Shown: in pieces, positions 51,214 to 59,421 of the stretch
How the letters are laid out: every line of letters starts with the position of its first letter
How positions within the stretch are numbered: position 1 is the stretch's first letter
Made by a program: the position numbers and the translations under genes
NCBI GenBank assembly: GCA_910586755.1
Contig: CAJUJM010000070.1
Coordinates: 11,078-75,077 of the forward strand
Source of the DNA: an uncultured Lachnospiraceae bacterium
Lineage (GTDB): Bacteria; Bacillota; Clostridia; Lachnospirales; Lachnospiraceae
Direction of reading: 5' to 3'
DNA: 64,000 bases
Notes under the pieces: model-generated
What the model saw: only the letters and a program-made list of their open reading frames with translations
Databases searched by the model: none
What the model was told of the DNA's origin: nothing

Positions 51214-52578
51214 ATGAAAAAAAAGAAAATTTTTGCAGTAGGTTTGTCACTGATCCTTTCCACAATGGTTCCCTGGTATACGTCCCTGGCGGAGACAGGA
51301 GATCAGGCAGCGCCTCCGGCTCTGGAAGCTCCCCCCTCAGAGGAGGTATTGCCGGAGGAAGTGATGCCCCCGCAGGAGGCATTGCCGGAAGGAGAGGCGC
51401 TTTCTCAGGAAACACCGACAGAGGGAACTGTTCCTCCACAGGAGTCCGGCCCTGCCGCACCACAGGAGGCGGGACCGGCAGCCGGAATGGAAGAGTTTCA
51501 GGGAGGAACCATTTCCCGGGGACAAAACCTGGGGGAAGACTATTCCCAGGTAGGGCCCGGAATGGGAATCAGTACTCCTCAGCAGCCGGGTCAGCCGGAT
51601 TTTACGTCTCATACAGTGGAAAATCCCATTGTCAAGGCAGTGGAAAAATACTCTTATGAGCAGATGGAGGCGGATATCCAGTCCCTTGAAAAACGCTATG
51701 GGACCGCTCATATGCAGGTCAACACCATCGGCAATTCGGCGGACGGCCGCAAAATTTATGACATTGTAATAGGCAATCCTAATGCTGGAAAACATATCCT
51801 GATTCAGGGGGCTATTCATGCCAGAGAGTATATGAATCCTTTGCTGATGATGAAGCAAATTGAAGATGGGCTGGCATTTTACGATACCGGATATTATAAT
51901 GGAAGAAAGCTGTCGGATCTGCTCAATCAGGTGGCAGTCCATTTTGTTCCTATGGCCAATCCGGATGGGGTGGCTTTAAGCCAGTTTGGCCTGGATGCCA
52001 TTCATTCTGCCCAGCTAAAAGAAACCATTCAAAACGCTTACGCTTCCGACATGGCGGCGGGGCGCACCACCCTGGAGTTTGCCCGCTATCTGGAGCGCTG
52101 GAAGGCTAATGCAAGAGGCGTAGATTTAAATCACAATTTTGACGCCCGTTGGATGAATGGCTCCAGTGTGTGGCTGCTGCCGTCTTTTTCCGGATATAAA
52201 GGCATGACTCCGGTGTCCGAGCCTGAATCTCAGGCCCTGGTAAACTTAATGAATAATGGCCGTCCCTGGGCGGCAGTATTAAATTACCATTCCATGGGAA
52301 GGGTTATCTACTGGGACATTGAGGGCAACAAAGAAACGGCCAAGTCACAGCATCTTGCCCAGCTTATGTCTTCCGCAACCGGAGGTTATCAGATGCTTTA
52401 CAGCGGCGGAGGCGGCGGATTCAAGGACTGGGTGCAGCTAAAAGACGGGGCAGTGCCCAGCATTACCGTGGAAACCGGCAAGGCAGAATGTCCTATGCCC
52501 ATATCCGAGTTTGACAGCATTTGGGCGGAGAACCGGGCCGGATGGGCGTTGGTGGCAGATTTTGTCCTGATGTATTAA
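51214..52578 (+). CDS. Secreted M14 zinc carboxypeptidase
   Basis: Exported metallopeptidase of 454 residues, likely trimming peptides or cell-wall stem peptides outside the cell. A signal peptide (MKKKKIFAVGLSLILSTMVPW) is followed by about 130 residues rich in Pro, Glu and Gln, probably a linker through the wall. The M14 domain has the zinc ligands His202 and Glu205 (HAREYM) and His359 (LNYHSMG), the ARGVDLNHNFDARW substrate block, and the catalytic Glu420 in TVETGKAECP. ATG 51214 has AAGGAAG upstream; the frame extends further up through the terminator and was not used. Gamma-D-glutamyl or simple carboxypeptidase activity is possible. Confidence 0.9.
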   Translation: MKKKKIFAVGLSLILSTMVPWYTSLAETGDQAAPPALEAPPSEEVLPEEVMPPQEALPEGEALSQETPTEGTVPPQESGPAAPQEAGPAAGMEEFQGGTISRGQNLGEDYSQVGPGMGISTPQQPGQPDFTSHTVENPIVKAVEKYSYEQMEADIQSLEKRYGTAHMQVNTIGNSADGRKIYDIVIGNPNAGKHILIQGAIHAREYMNPLLMMKQIEDGLAFYDTGYYNGRKLSDLLNQVAVHFVPMANPDGVALSQFGLDAIHSAQLKETIQNAYASDMAAGRTTLEFARYLERWKANARGVDLNHNFDARWMNGSSVWLLPSFSGYKGMTPVSEPESQALVNLMNNGRPWAAVLNYHSMGRVIYWDIEGNKETAKSQHLAQLMSSATGGYQMLYSGGGGGFKDWVQLKDGAVPSITVETGKAECPMPISEFDSIWAENRAGWALVADFVLMY

Positions 52579-52602
52579 CAAACAGGTTTTAAAGAGGAAA
52601 AA

Positions 52603-53274
52603 ATGTTAGAAATTATAGGGATCCAAAAAAAATACCGAAAGAAGACGGTGCTGTCCGGCGTTTCTCTGTCTGCGGAGCCAGGTCAGTGCGTGGGAATTGT
52701 AGGCGCTAACGGATGCGGAAAGACCACCCTTTTGTCAATTCTGGCAGGGGCCAGAAAAGCAGATGGAGGAAGCCTTAAGGTAGACGGGAAGGAGCTTTTG
52801 GGCCATCCCTCTTTGCAGGCACAAAAGATTGCTTACGTTCCTCAGGAAAATCCATTTATGGAGGAGTTGTCTGTGAAAGATAACTTAAGCCTCTGGTATA
52901 AGGGGGATCGAAGATCCATGAAACGGGATTTGGAATCCGGAGCGGCTGCTATGCTGGGGATCCATGAATTTTTAAATACCCCCGTGGGAAAGCTTTCCGG
53001 AGGGATGAAAAAACGCTTGTCTATCGCGTCTGCTCTGGCAGGCCATGAAGAGATCCTGATTATGGATGAGCCGGGAGCAGCCCTGGATCTGGTGTGCAAG
53101 GAAGTGATCCAGAACTATATAAAACAGTATATCAAGCACGGCGGTCTGGTGCTTTTGGCGTCCCATGAGCTGTCCGAGCTGGCAGTCTGCACGAAAATGT
53201 ATGTGCTGAAAGATGGAGTGGCCGGGGAGATTCCCTGCGGTCTGACGCCAGCCCAGCTTACCGCCAGGTTTTAA
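52603..53274 (+). CDS. ABC transporter ATP-binding protein (export type)
   Basis: Cytoplasmic ATPase of 223 residues. Walker A GANGCGKTT (34-42), Q-loop YVPQENPFMEELSV, signature LSGGMKKRLSIA, Walker B ILIMDEPG and the switch LLASHELSE are all present. The length and the LSGGM form fit BcrA/NatA-type exporters paired with ABC-2 permeases, two of which follow. It starts 24 bases after the M14 gene. What it exports is not shown by sequence. Confidence 0.93.
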   Translation: MLEIIGIQKKYRKKTVLSGVSLSAEPGQCVGIVGANGCGKTTLLSILAGARKADGGSLKVDGKELLGHPSLQAQKIAYVPQENPFMEELSVKDNLSLWYKGDRRSMKRDLESGAAAMLGIHEFLNTPVGKLSGGMKKRLSIASALAGHEEILIMDEPGAALDLVCKEVIQNYIKQYIKHGGLVLLASHELSELAVCTKMYVLKDGVAGEIPCGLTPAQLTARF

Positions 53275-53292
53275 AAAGAGGAGGAGAGTAGT

Positions 53293-55011
53293 ATGAATTG
53301 TTCTATATGTAATGCAGAGATCCCCGAAGGCCAGGATAAATGTCCCCACTGCGGGGCAGCGGCACAGCCGGCAGCGCCCCCTGAGCCTGTTAAGGAGCCG
53401 AAGAACCTGAAAAAAGGTCTTATTATCGGCGGCGGAGTTCTTGTGGCAGCGGCAGCAGGAATTGGCATTTTTATGGCTTCTTCTAATGCCAAAGATCCCA
53501 AGACGGTAGTTGTGGACGCATTAAAAGGCGTGTATTCAGCAGAAAACCTGGATCCGGGGGAAGAGGTCTTCGGCCTGGGTCAGATTTACGGGGAGTTTAG
53601 TAAAACCGGCGGTGAGATGGGAGGAAGCCTGGCGTTTGCAGGCTCCAGCGATCCGGATTTAAGCATGCTGACGGGAGCTGGCGTCAGTATTCATGCGGCG
53701 TCAGATGTGGCCAATAAAAAGTTTACTGAGACCGTGGGAATCCAGTACAGCGGTATGGATCTGGCAAACCTGACCATTTATGCAGATGATACCTATCTGA
53801 TGGCGGCTCTTCCGGAATTTACCTCCAAGGTGCTTACCGTCAACTATGCAGACGATCTGATGGGCCAGATTGAAGATTCCCCTATGGCGGCAGAGATTGA
53901 AGAACTGTTTACGGAAGAAGAAAAGGAGGCCTTTGAAAACTACATCACCTATCTGACGGATATATATTCCGGAGAAAAGACTCCTTTTGATTTAAAGGCT
54001 CTGTGGCAGCGCTATAAAGAAGGCAGCCAGGCCATGAGCAATTTTAAGGAAGCCATGACAGTAACCAAGGCGGACAGCCAGAACCTTTCCTATGACGGAA
54101 AGGAACAGAAATGCACAGGCTATGACGTGGTAATCCCCAAAGAAGCAGTGGTTGATTTTGCCAGAACTTCCTCAAAGTTTTTCCTGGAAGACGAAAACTT
54201 TAAAAAAGACGTTTTGGAATATTTGAAAGTGGTAATGGAGATGAGCGGAAGCCAGCTCTATGGATTCGCCTTAGACGGAGGGCTTTCCACTCCGGAAGAG
54301 ATGATTGCACAAATGTGGGAAGACATGGATCAGGGAGTGGAAAAAGCCATTGATCAGCTGGAGAAATCTTTGGAAGGGGACGTAACCATGAAGGTTTACG
54401 TAACCAAGTCGGGACACCTTGCATCCTTAGACGGCGCCTGCAGATTTGTCTTTGAGGAAGAGGATTCCCTGGATGTGAAGCTGACTGCTGTTTTAGAAGG
54501 AGGCAGCTATCCCACCCAAAATGGTAATTTCAAGCTGGTATTGGAGGATGAAACCGATACTATGACTGTTGATCTGAATAAGGCTGGAGAATATACTGAT
54601 AAGGTATTAAACAGCAGTTGGGATCTGAATTTAGAATTTGATGATGAGAAGATTCAGGTAACTTATGACAATACTTATGACAGGGCAACAGGAGATTCTC
54701 AGATTCGGATATCCGGCGGGGAAGGAGAGGAAGACACGGTTTCCCTTACCATAACCGGTATTGTAGACGAGCTGGAAAAGGGCAAGAATTTCCACTACAC
54801 ATTTGATTCCTTAGAGATAGCAGAAGAAACCTGGGCACTGTCTCTGAAACTGAAGGGAGAGTTTTATTTAAGAAATCTCCAAAGTGAGATTACGGCTCCT
54901 GAGGGAGAGCAGATGGATGTGCTGAAAGCCACAGAGGAAGAATGGGAAGCTCTGGGAGAGGAAATGATGACCAACTTGTATGCTCTGATTCTGGGAGGCG
55001 GATTCTTCTAA
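53293..55011 (+). CDS. Zinc-ribbon, membrane-anchored protein of the ABC operon
   Basis: Protein of 572 residues with an N-terminal zinc ribbon (Cys3, Cys6, Cys17, Cys20), a Pro-rich spacer, one membrane helix (about 43-62) and a large extracytoplasmic part of about 500 residues, acidic and mostly beta-structured. No catalytic motif is recognised. In clostridia such zinc-ribbon/TM proteins often sit in ABC export operons; it may be an accessory or sensor part of the transporter. It begins 18 bases after the ATPase stop and is followed after 52 bases by the first permease. Confidence 0.7.
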   Translation: MNCSICNAEIPEGQDKCPHCGAAAQPAAPPEPVKEPKNLKKGLIIGGGVLVAAAAGIGIFMASSNAKDPKTVVVDALKGVYSAENLDPGEEVFGLGQIYGEFSKTGGEMGGSLAFAGSSDPDLSMLTGAGVSIHAASDVANKKFTETVGIQYSGMDLANLTIYADDTYLMAALPEFTSKVLTVNYADDLMGQIEDSPMAAEIEELFTEEEKEAFENYITYLTDIYSGEKTPFDLKALWQRYKEGSQAMSNFKEAMTVTKADSQNLSYDGKEQKCTGYDVVIPKEAVVDFARTSSKFFLEDENFKKDVLEYLKVVMEMSGSQLYGFALDGGLSTPEEMIAQMWEDMDQGVEKAIDQLEKSLEGDVTMKVYVTKSGHLASLDGACRFVFEEEDSLDVKLTAVLEGGSYPTQNGNFKLVLEDETDTMTVDLNKAGEYTDKVLNSSWDLNLEFDDEKIQVTYDNTYDRATGDSQIRISGGEGEEDTVSLTITGIVDELEKGKNFHYTFDSLEIAEETWALSLKLKGEFYLRNLQSEITAPEGEQMDVLKATEEEWEALGEEMMTNLYALILGGGFF

Positions 55012-55063
55012 GGACAGAATTGATATCTGGCTGTTTAGCCAGGTATAAAAAACAGGAGAAAAT

Positions 55064-56302
55064 ATGCGGACATTTCTGATCTATTTAAAATTGGAATTAA
55101 AAAGAGCGCTGCGTATCCTCCCGTGGATTGTTGCAGGGGCAATGGTACTGGCAGGATTGCTGGGCGCCATTGCCCTTTTTGCAGTCCGAACTCTGGAAGG
55201 CGGCCAGGAGCTAAATAAATTGAAGGTGGGCGTCATTCTTCCGGAGGAAGACGCTCTGGCTCAAAAAGCGGTTTCCATGCTGGGGTCTCTGGACAGTGTG
55301 GAAAATATCTGCCAATTTGTCTTTGTAGACTGGGAGGAAGGGCAAAACCGGATGAAAGACGGGGAGCTGGCCTGTCTTATGACAGTGCCGGACAATTTTG
55401 TGGGAAGTATTATAGACGGCAGCAATAAGCCGGTAACCATTTTGTTTGACGGCCCCCTGGGGGTGGAAGAAGAGATTTTTAAAGAGCTGACAGAGGCCGG
55501 GGCAAAAACTCTTTCCAGCGCTCAGGCTGGAATTTACGCGGCCAACCATATCCACGGTCTTTACGGAATCCCGGCAGATATTATAGAAGCAGAGAACTAT
55601 CTGAATGCCAAATACTTGGGCTACAGCATGGACAGAAGCATTCACTTTCGGGAACGCCGGATCTCTGCGGGCGGGGAAGTTTCCCTTGCCTGCCACTACG
55701 CCGCGGCGGGAATAGTGTTTCTTTTGCTGTTCTCCGGAATTCCTGCAGCCGGTCTTTTTGCCGGGGAAAGCCAGGCAAAAAGAGAAAAACTGTATCTTTT
55801 GGGAATCAGAAGGAGCGGCTGGACAGCAGGAAAAGCAGTCGCCGTGATGGTCCTTTTACTGGCGGCGTCGGCAACGGTGGGGGCGGGAATTGCGGCAGTT
55901 TCCCGGACAGGGGCTTTTCCGGCAGTGGAGATGATGAAAGATTTGGCGGAAAAAAGCCGGGGAACCATGCTATACCGGACTATCCTTTTTACCGGGCTTC
56001 TTTTTACGGCTTCTTCTCTGATTGTGCTGTGCTACAGTTTATCCGGAACCGGGCTGGGAGGAATGATGCTGCTGTTTCTCGGAACCTGCGTAATGATGGT
56101 ATTTTCCGGCGGATTTCTGCCCCAGGTTTTCCTGCCGGAAAGCTTTAAGGCAGCAGCCGTCTGTCTGCCCACAACCCTGTTAATGGACGGGGCTAAACAA
56201 TTTTTCCAAAGCGGCAGTAACTGGAGGCTTTTGGCAGCCCTTTTGGGGACAGGACTGGCGGCCTTGACGGCGGCCGGACTTTTAAAGGGGGGAAGGCAAT
56301 GA
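55064..56302 (+). CDS. ABC-2 type permease, subunit 1
   Basis: Membrane subunit of 412 residues. One N-terminal helix (about 15-38), an extracytoplasmic segment of about 170 residues, then five or six closely spaced helices: the topology of ABC-2 exporters such as YhgE/NatB types. A VIDDKP-like small-domain start (KLNKLKVGVILPEEDALAQK) follows the first helix. Its stop overlaps the next permease by 4 bases (ATGA), so the two form a heterodimer channel. Substrate unknown. Confidence 0.85.
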   Translation: MRTFLIYLKLELKRALRILPWIVAGAMVLAGLLGAIALFAVRTLEGGQELNKLKVGVILPEEDALAQKAVSMLGSLDSVENICQFVFVDWEEGQNRMKDGELACLMTVPDNFVGSIIDGSNKPVTILFDGPLGVEEEIFKELTEAGAKTLSSAQAGIYAANHIHGLYGIPADIIEAENYLNAKYLGYSMDRSIHFRERRISAGGEVSLACHYAAAGIVFLLLFSGIPAAGLFAGESQAKREKLYLLGIRRSGWTAGKAVAVMVLLLAASATVGAGIAAVSRTGAFPAVEMMKDLAEKSRGTMLYRTILFTGLLFTASSLIVLCYSLSGTGLGGMMLLFLGTCVMMVFSGGFLPQVFLPESFKAAAVCLPTTLLMDGAKQFFQSGSNWRLLAALLGTGLAALTAAGLLKGGRQ

Positions 56303-57393
56303 GCAGGATGGGAATATGGTTTTTTCTCTCTGTCAAGCGGTGGCTGCGCCACAAAGGCTTTGCGGCGATACTGCTTGCAATGCCGGTGGTACTCTGGGGA
56401 ATCCAGAGAATGGAGCCGGAAGAAACAGAAAAGATACGGATTGGGACAGCGTCTGAGGATAAGGGCCTGGGAGAGGAAATTGCGGAAATCTTAAGTCAGG
56501 CAGACACCGGGGGCATGTTTGAGTTTGTCCTGTATCAGGATGAGGAAGGGCTGAAACAGGCAGTTGCTTCCGGAAAAGTGGAATGTGCCTACCTGTTTCC
56601 AGAGAATTTGGAACAGAAGCTAAGAGAAGGAGAGAGCAGAAGGAGCATTACTGTATATACTGCCCCGTCAACGGTTCTGGAGCCCCTAGCCGGGGAAGTG
56701 GTATTTTCCGCCCTGGCTGCCAGATACAATGGAATTATCCTTCAGGACTATATAGAAGCCCGGGCCGGGGAAATGGACTCCGGTAAAAAGGAGTCGGTTC
56801 CGGACAAGGAAGAAGTCCTTTTTTGGTATCATACCTATCTGGAAAACGGGAGCACCTTCCGGTTTGAATATCAGGTGCTGGAGGGGGAAGAGATTCCTGT
56901 CCCGGCCCGAAATATAAAGGGAGAAAACGATACTCTGGCAAGAAAGCAGATTTTTCCGGTCCGGGGGTTGATTGGGGTATTTGTATTCCTGTCCGCTTTT
57001 TTCTCTGCCTGCAATCTGAAAGAAGACGAAAAGAAAGGGCTGTTTTTTCCACTGCCTTTCTATGAACGGCTGCTCTGTAAAGGCGCAGCTCTGGCAGCTC
57101 CGGTATTCCTGGCAGTGTGCGCCGGGCTTATCAGCCTGTTTGTGGCAGGGGATTTTCAGGGAATCTGGCTGGAAACGGGAGCTTTGGCTGCCTGCGGTTT
57201 TTTCTCTGTCCTGTATGGGGCTGCGGCAGGTTTGGCAGTTCCAAAAGCAGAGGTGCTGGCCATGATGATTCCGGCCCTGGCTCTTGGCCTTTTGCTGGTA
57301 TGCCCGGTTTTTATTGACGCAGGGAAATGGTTTGACTTTATCGGAAGCCTTCAGCGGATTTTGCCGCCTGCCTGGTATTTGAAGATATTTTAA
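56299..57393 (+). CDS. ABC-2 type permease, subunit 2
   Basis: Partner permease of 364 residues with the same layout: a first helix (about 15-35), a large external domain (RIGTASEDKGLGEEIAEIL), then four to five terminal helices. It is shorter than its partner and more diverged, ending with ILPPAWYLKIF. Translationally coupled to subunit 1. With the ATPase and zinc-ribbon protein it completes a four-gene export system, possibly for a lantibiotic, peptide or lipid; no precursor peptide gene is visible nearby. Confidence 0.8.
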   Translation: MSRMGIWFFLSVKRWLRHKGFAAILLAMPVVLWGIQRMEPEETEKIRIGTASEDKGLGEEIAEILSQADTGGMFEFVLYQDEEGLKQAVASGKVECAYLFPENLEQKLREGESRRSITVYTAPSTVLEPLAGEVVFSALAARYNGIILQDYIEARAGEMDSGKKESVPDKEEVLFWYHTYLENGSTFRFEYQVLEGEEIPVPARNIKGENDTLARKQIFPVRGLIGVFVFLSAFFSACNLKEDEKKGLFFPLPFYERLLCKGAALAAPVFLAVCAGLISLFVAGDFQGIWLETGALAACGFFSVLYGAAAGLAVPKAEVLAMMIPALALGLLLVCPVFIDAGKWFDFIGSLQRILPPAWYLKIF

Positions 57394-57475
57394 AAAGAAG
57401 TATCGGAGTCTCTACGATGGGGAATATTTTAAGAGGAAACTGCACATTCTAATCCGGAGAGAGGAGAATCGGAAC

Positions 57476-57904
57476 ATGAATGGAAATGCAGAACTTTTAA
57501 ACTTTATTTACCAGAATTCCCAAATGGGCGTGGAGACCATGGAACAGCTTGGAGGGATAACAAAAGACAGCCAGTTCCGGAAGTTTCTGGAAAAGCAGCA
57601 GGAGGGATACCTTTTATTTCACAAGAAGGCCAAAGAGCTTCTGTGTGAAAGCGGCTATGATGAAAAAGGGCTGGGTTCTCTGGAAAAGCTGCGAACCTAC
57701 CTGATGATCAATATTCAGACTATGATGGACAAGAGCACATCCCACATGGCCCAAATGCTGATAAACGGCAGCACTATGGGAGTTACGGATGCCATTAAAA
57801 AGATCAACCAGTATCAGGGGGCAGAAACCCGGATCCTGGATTTAATGGAAGAACTTCAGAAATTTGAAGGGAAGAGTCTGGAAAAGCTGAAAGGTTTTTT
57901 GTAA
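57476..57904 (+). CDS. Small all-helical protein of unknown function
   Basis: Protein of 142 residues predicted to be a four-helix bundle, with no signal peptide. Regularly spaced Glu, Gln, His and Met (METMEQL, HKKAKELL, SHMAQMLINGSTMGVTDAIKKINQY) recall ferritin-like or DUF2383-type helical proteins, but no metal-ligand set is certain. It starts 82 bases after the ABC operon with GAGAGGAG upstream and has its own terminator, shared with fprA. Function is not assigned. Confidence 0.7.
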   Translation: MNGNAELLNFIYQNSQMGVETMEQLGGITKDSQFRKFLEKQQEGYLLFHKKAKELLCESGYDEKGLGSLEKLRTYLMINIQTMMDKSTSHMAQMLINGSTMGVTDAIKKINQYQGAETRILDLMEELQKFEGKSLEKLKGFL

Positions 57905-57928
57905 AACAGAAGCAGCTTTGACAAAAAA

Positions 57929-57969
57929 CAGGGTAATCCGCCAAGGAACCGGCGAATTGCCCTGTTTTT
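57929..57969. terminator. Bidirectional terminator between helical protein and FprA genes
   Basis: CAGGGTAAT-CCGCC and GGCG-ATTGCCCTG form a two-part stem with AAAAAA before and TTTTT after, for convergent genes. Confidence 0.88.
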
Positions 57970-57990
57970 AAATTACTCGTAATCTGCCAT

Positions 57991-59208
57991 TTATCTTTGG
58001 GTGTTTAAAACGCCGTCTGCAATCTCTCCGGCCAGCGCCTTAAGAACATCTTCCTGCTCATCCTTTAAAGCAGACTTTAAGCTGACGGAAGTCTTCAGAA
58101 TGGTCATATTTTTCATGGATTCCAGAATACTTCTCATATGCTTTGCCGCTGTGCTTGCCCAGGATCCGTTGTCCAGGAGAGCAATGGTACGGTTTTGAAG
58201 ATTTAAAGCCTTCATGTCCAGCAGAACATGCTCCATAGCCGGATACAATCCGCCGTTGTAGGTGGGGGCGGCCAGGACAATGTGGCTGGCGCGGAAGGAC
58301 TCGGCAATGGACTGGGATACATGGGTGGAGGAAACATCATAGACGGCAATATTCTTTACGCCCTTTTCTGCCAGCATGGCTGCCAGTACATTGGCGGCGT
58401 TTTCTGTATTGCCGTACATGGAACCGTAGAGAATTACCACCCCAGGCTCCTCCGGGGTATAGGTGCTCCAATGCTGGTATTTGTCCAATAAGTAAGGAAT
58501 CTGGCTTCTCCAGACGGGACCGTGGAGAGGGCAGATGATTTGAATGTCCAGAGCGCTGAGTTTTTTAATAACAGCCTGAACCTGAGGGCCGAATTTGCCT
58601 ACGATATTGGCGTAATACCGTCTGGCGTCATTCAGCCAATCCCGGTCAAAATCAATTTCATCATTAAAAATAGTTCCGTTTAACGCGCCAAAGGTGCCGA
58701 AAGCGTCAGCGGAGAACAATACCTTTTCCGAAGACTCATAGGCGGCCATAACCTCCGGCCAGTGTACCATGGGAGCCATGGCAAAGGTTAAGGTGTGGCT
58801 GCCCAGGCTTAAGGTATCTCCTTCCTTTACCAAAACAGATCGCTCAGCCAGCTGGGGAATGGAATAAAACTGGTTTAAAATCTGGAATGTCTTGGCGTTG
58901 CCCACCACCTTGGCCTGGGGATAGAGGGTCATAATCTCTGCAATGCCGGAGCAATGATCCGGCTCCATATGATTCACCACCAGATAGTCCAGAGGGCGTC
59001 CGTCTAACACGTGGGCTACATTTTCCAAAAACTGGGTCCGGATAGAAGGATCCGCGGTGTCCATCAGGGCCGTTTTTTCATCTAAAATCACATAAGAATT
59101 ATAAGAAACACCATTGGGGACGGGAAACAGGTTCTCGAACAAAGCCAGCCGGCGGTCATTTCCGCCTACCCAGTGGATGGTTTCGGTTATCTTTCTGGTA
59201 CAAAACAT
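57991..59208 (-). CDS. fprA: FprA-type A flavoprotein (flavodiiron)
   Basis: Cytoplasmic flavodiiron protein of 405 residues that reduces oxygen to water or nitric oxide to nitrous oxide, protecting anaerobes. The beta-lactamase-like diiron domain has His80-x-Glu82-x-Asp84-His85 (HMEPDH), a LTFAMAPMVHWPEVM block and SADAFGTFG; the C-terminal flavodoxin domain starts VVILYGSMYGNTENAA, with APTYNGGLYP. Start ATG at complement of 59206-59208, with AAAGGTGG upstream; a more distal start (59229) lacks that spacing. Promoter is present 45-70 bases upstream. Confidence 0.95.
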   Translation of the reverse strand: MFCTRKITETIHWVGGNDRRLALFENLFPVPNGVSYNSYVILDEKTALMDTADPSIRTQFLENVAHVLDGRPLDYLVVNHMEPDHCSGIAEIMTLYPQAKVVGNAKTFQILNQFYSIPQLAERSVLVKEGDTLSLGSHTLTFAMAPMVHWPEVMAAYESSEKVLFSADAFGTFGALNGTIFNDEIDFDRDWLNDARRYYANIVGKFGPQVQAVIKKLSALDIQIICPLHGPVWRSQIPYLLDKYQHWSTYTPEEPGVVILYGSMYGNTENAANVLAAMLAEKGVKNIAVYDVSSTHVSQSIAESFRASHIVLAAPTYNGGLYPAMEHVLLDMKALNLQNRTIALLDNGSWASTAAKHMRSILESMKNMTILKTSVSLKSALKDEQEDVLKALAGEIADGVLNTQR

Positions 59209-59252
59209 GGGGATTCCACCTTTCTGCATAAAATATTCACTACAAGTTTGAT

Positions 59253-59281
59253 ATTATACTATAAGATTTCCAAAATGTCAC
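59253..59281 (-). promoter_or_regulatory. Promoter of fprA
   Basis: On the minus strand GTGACA (complement of 59276-59281), 17 bases, TATAAT (complement of 59253-59258). Confidence 0.8.
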
Positions 59282-59310
59282 GGGTTTATCCGTTTTTTTC
59301 CTGCAAAAAA

Positions 59311-59350
59311 AGGTAATAGTTCAGACTGCGGGGAAATTGCGCCGTCGGTT
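59311..59350. repeat. Partial copy of the GTTCAGAC repeat
   Basis: GGTAATAGTTCAGACTGCGG resembles the GTAACAGTTCAGACGG ends of the element at 40834-40983; the opposite end is degraded (CCGTCGGTTA). It lies between the divergent fprA and DUF2971 gene promoters. Confidence 0.35.
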
Positions 59351-59363
59351 ATAGATTTTTTAC

Positions 59364-59392
59364 TTGCTGCCTGCCCACATTCCCGCTATACT
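59364..59392 (+). promoter_or_regulatory. Promoter of the DUF2971-type gene
   Basis: TTGCTG (59364-59369), 17 bases, TATACT (59387-59392), 29 bases before ATG 59422. Confidence 0.7.
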
Positions 59393-59421
59393 AAGGAAAA
59401 CGGCACAGGATGTGAAACGAT

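Noticed and set aside
51174..51659. Alternative plus frame of 161 codons over the M14 gene start
   Set aside because: Low-complexity Gly/Arg/Ser reading of the Pro/Glu-rich linker; the M14 frame has signal peptide and active site.
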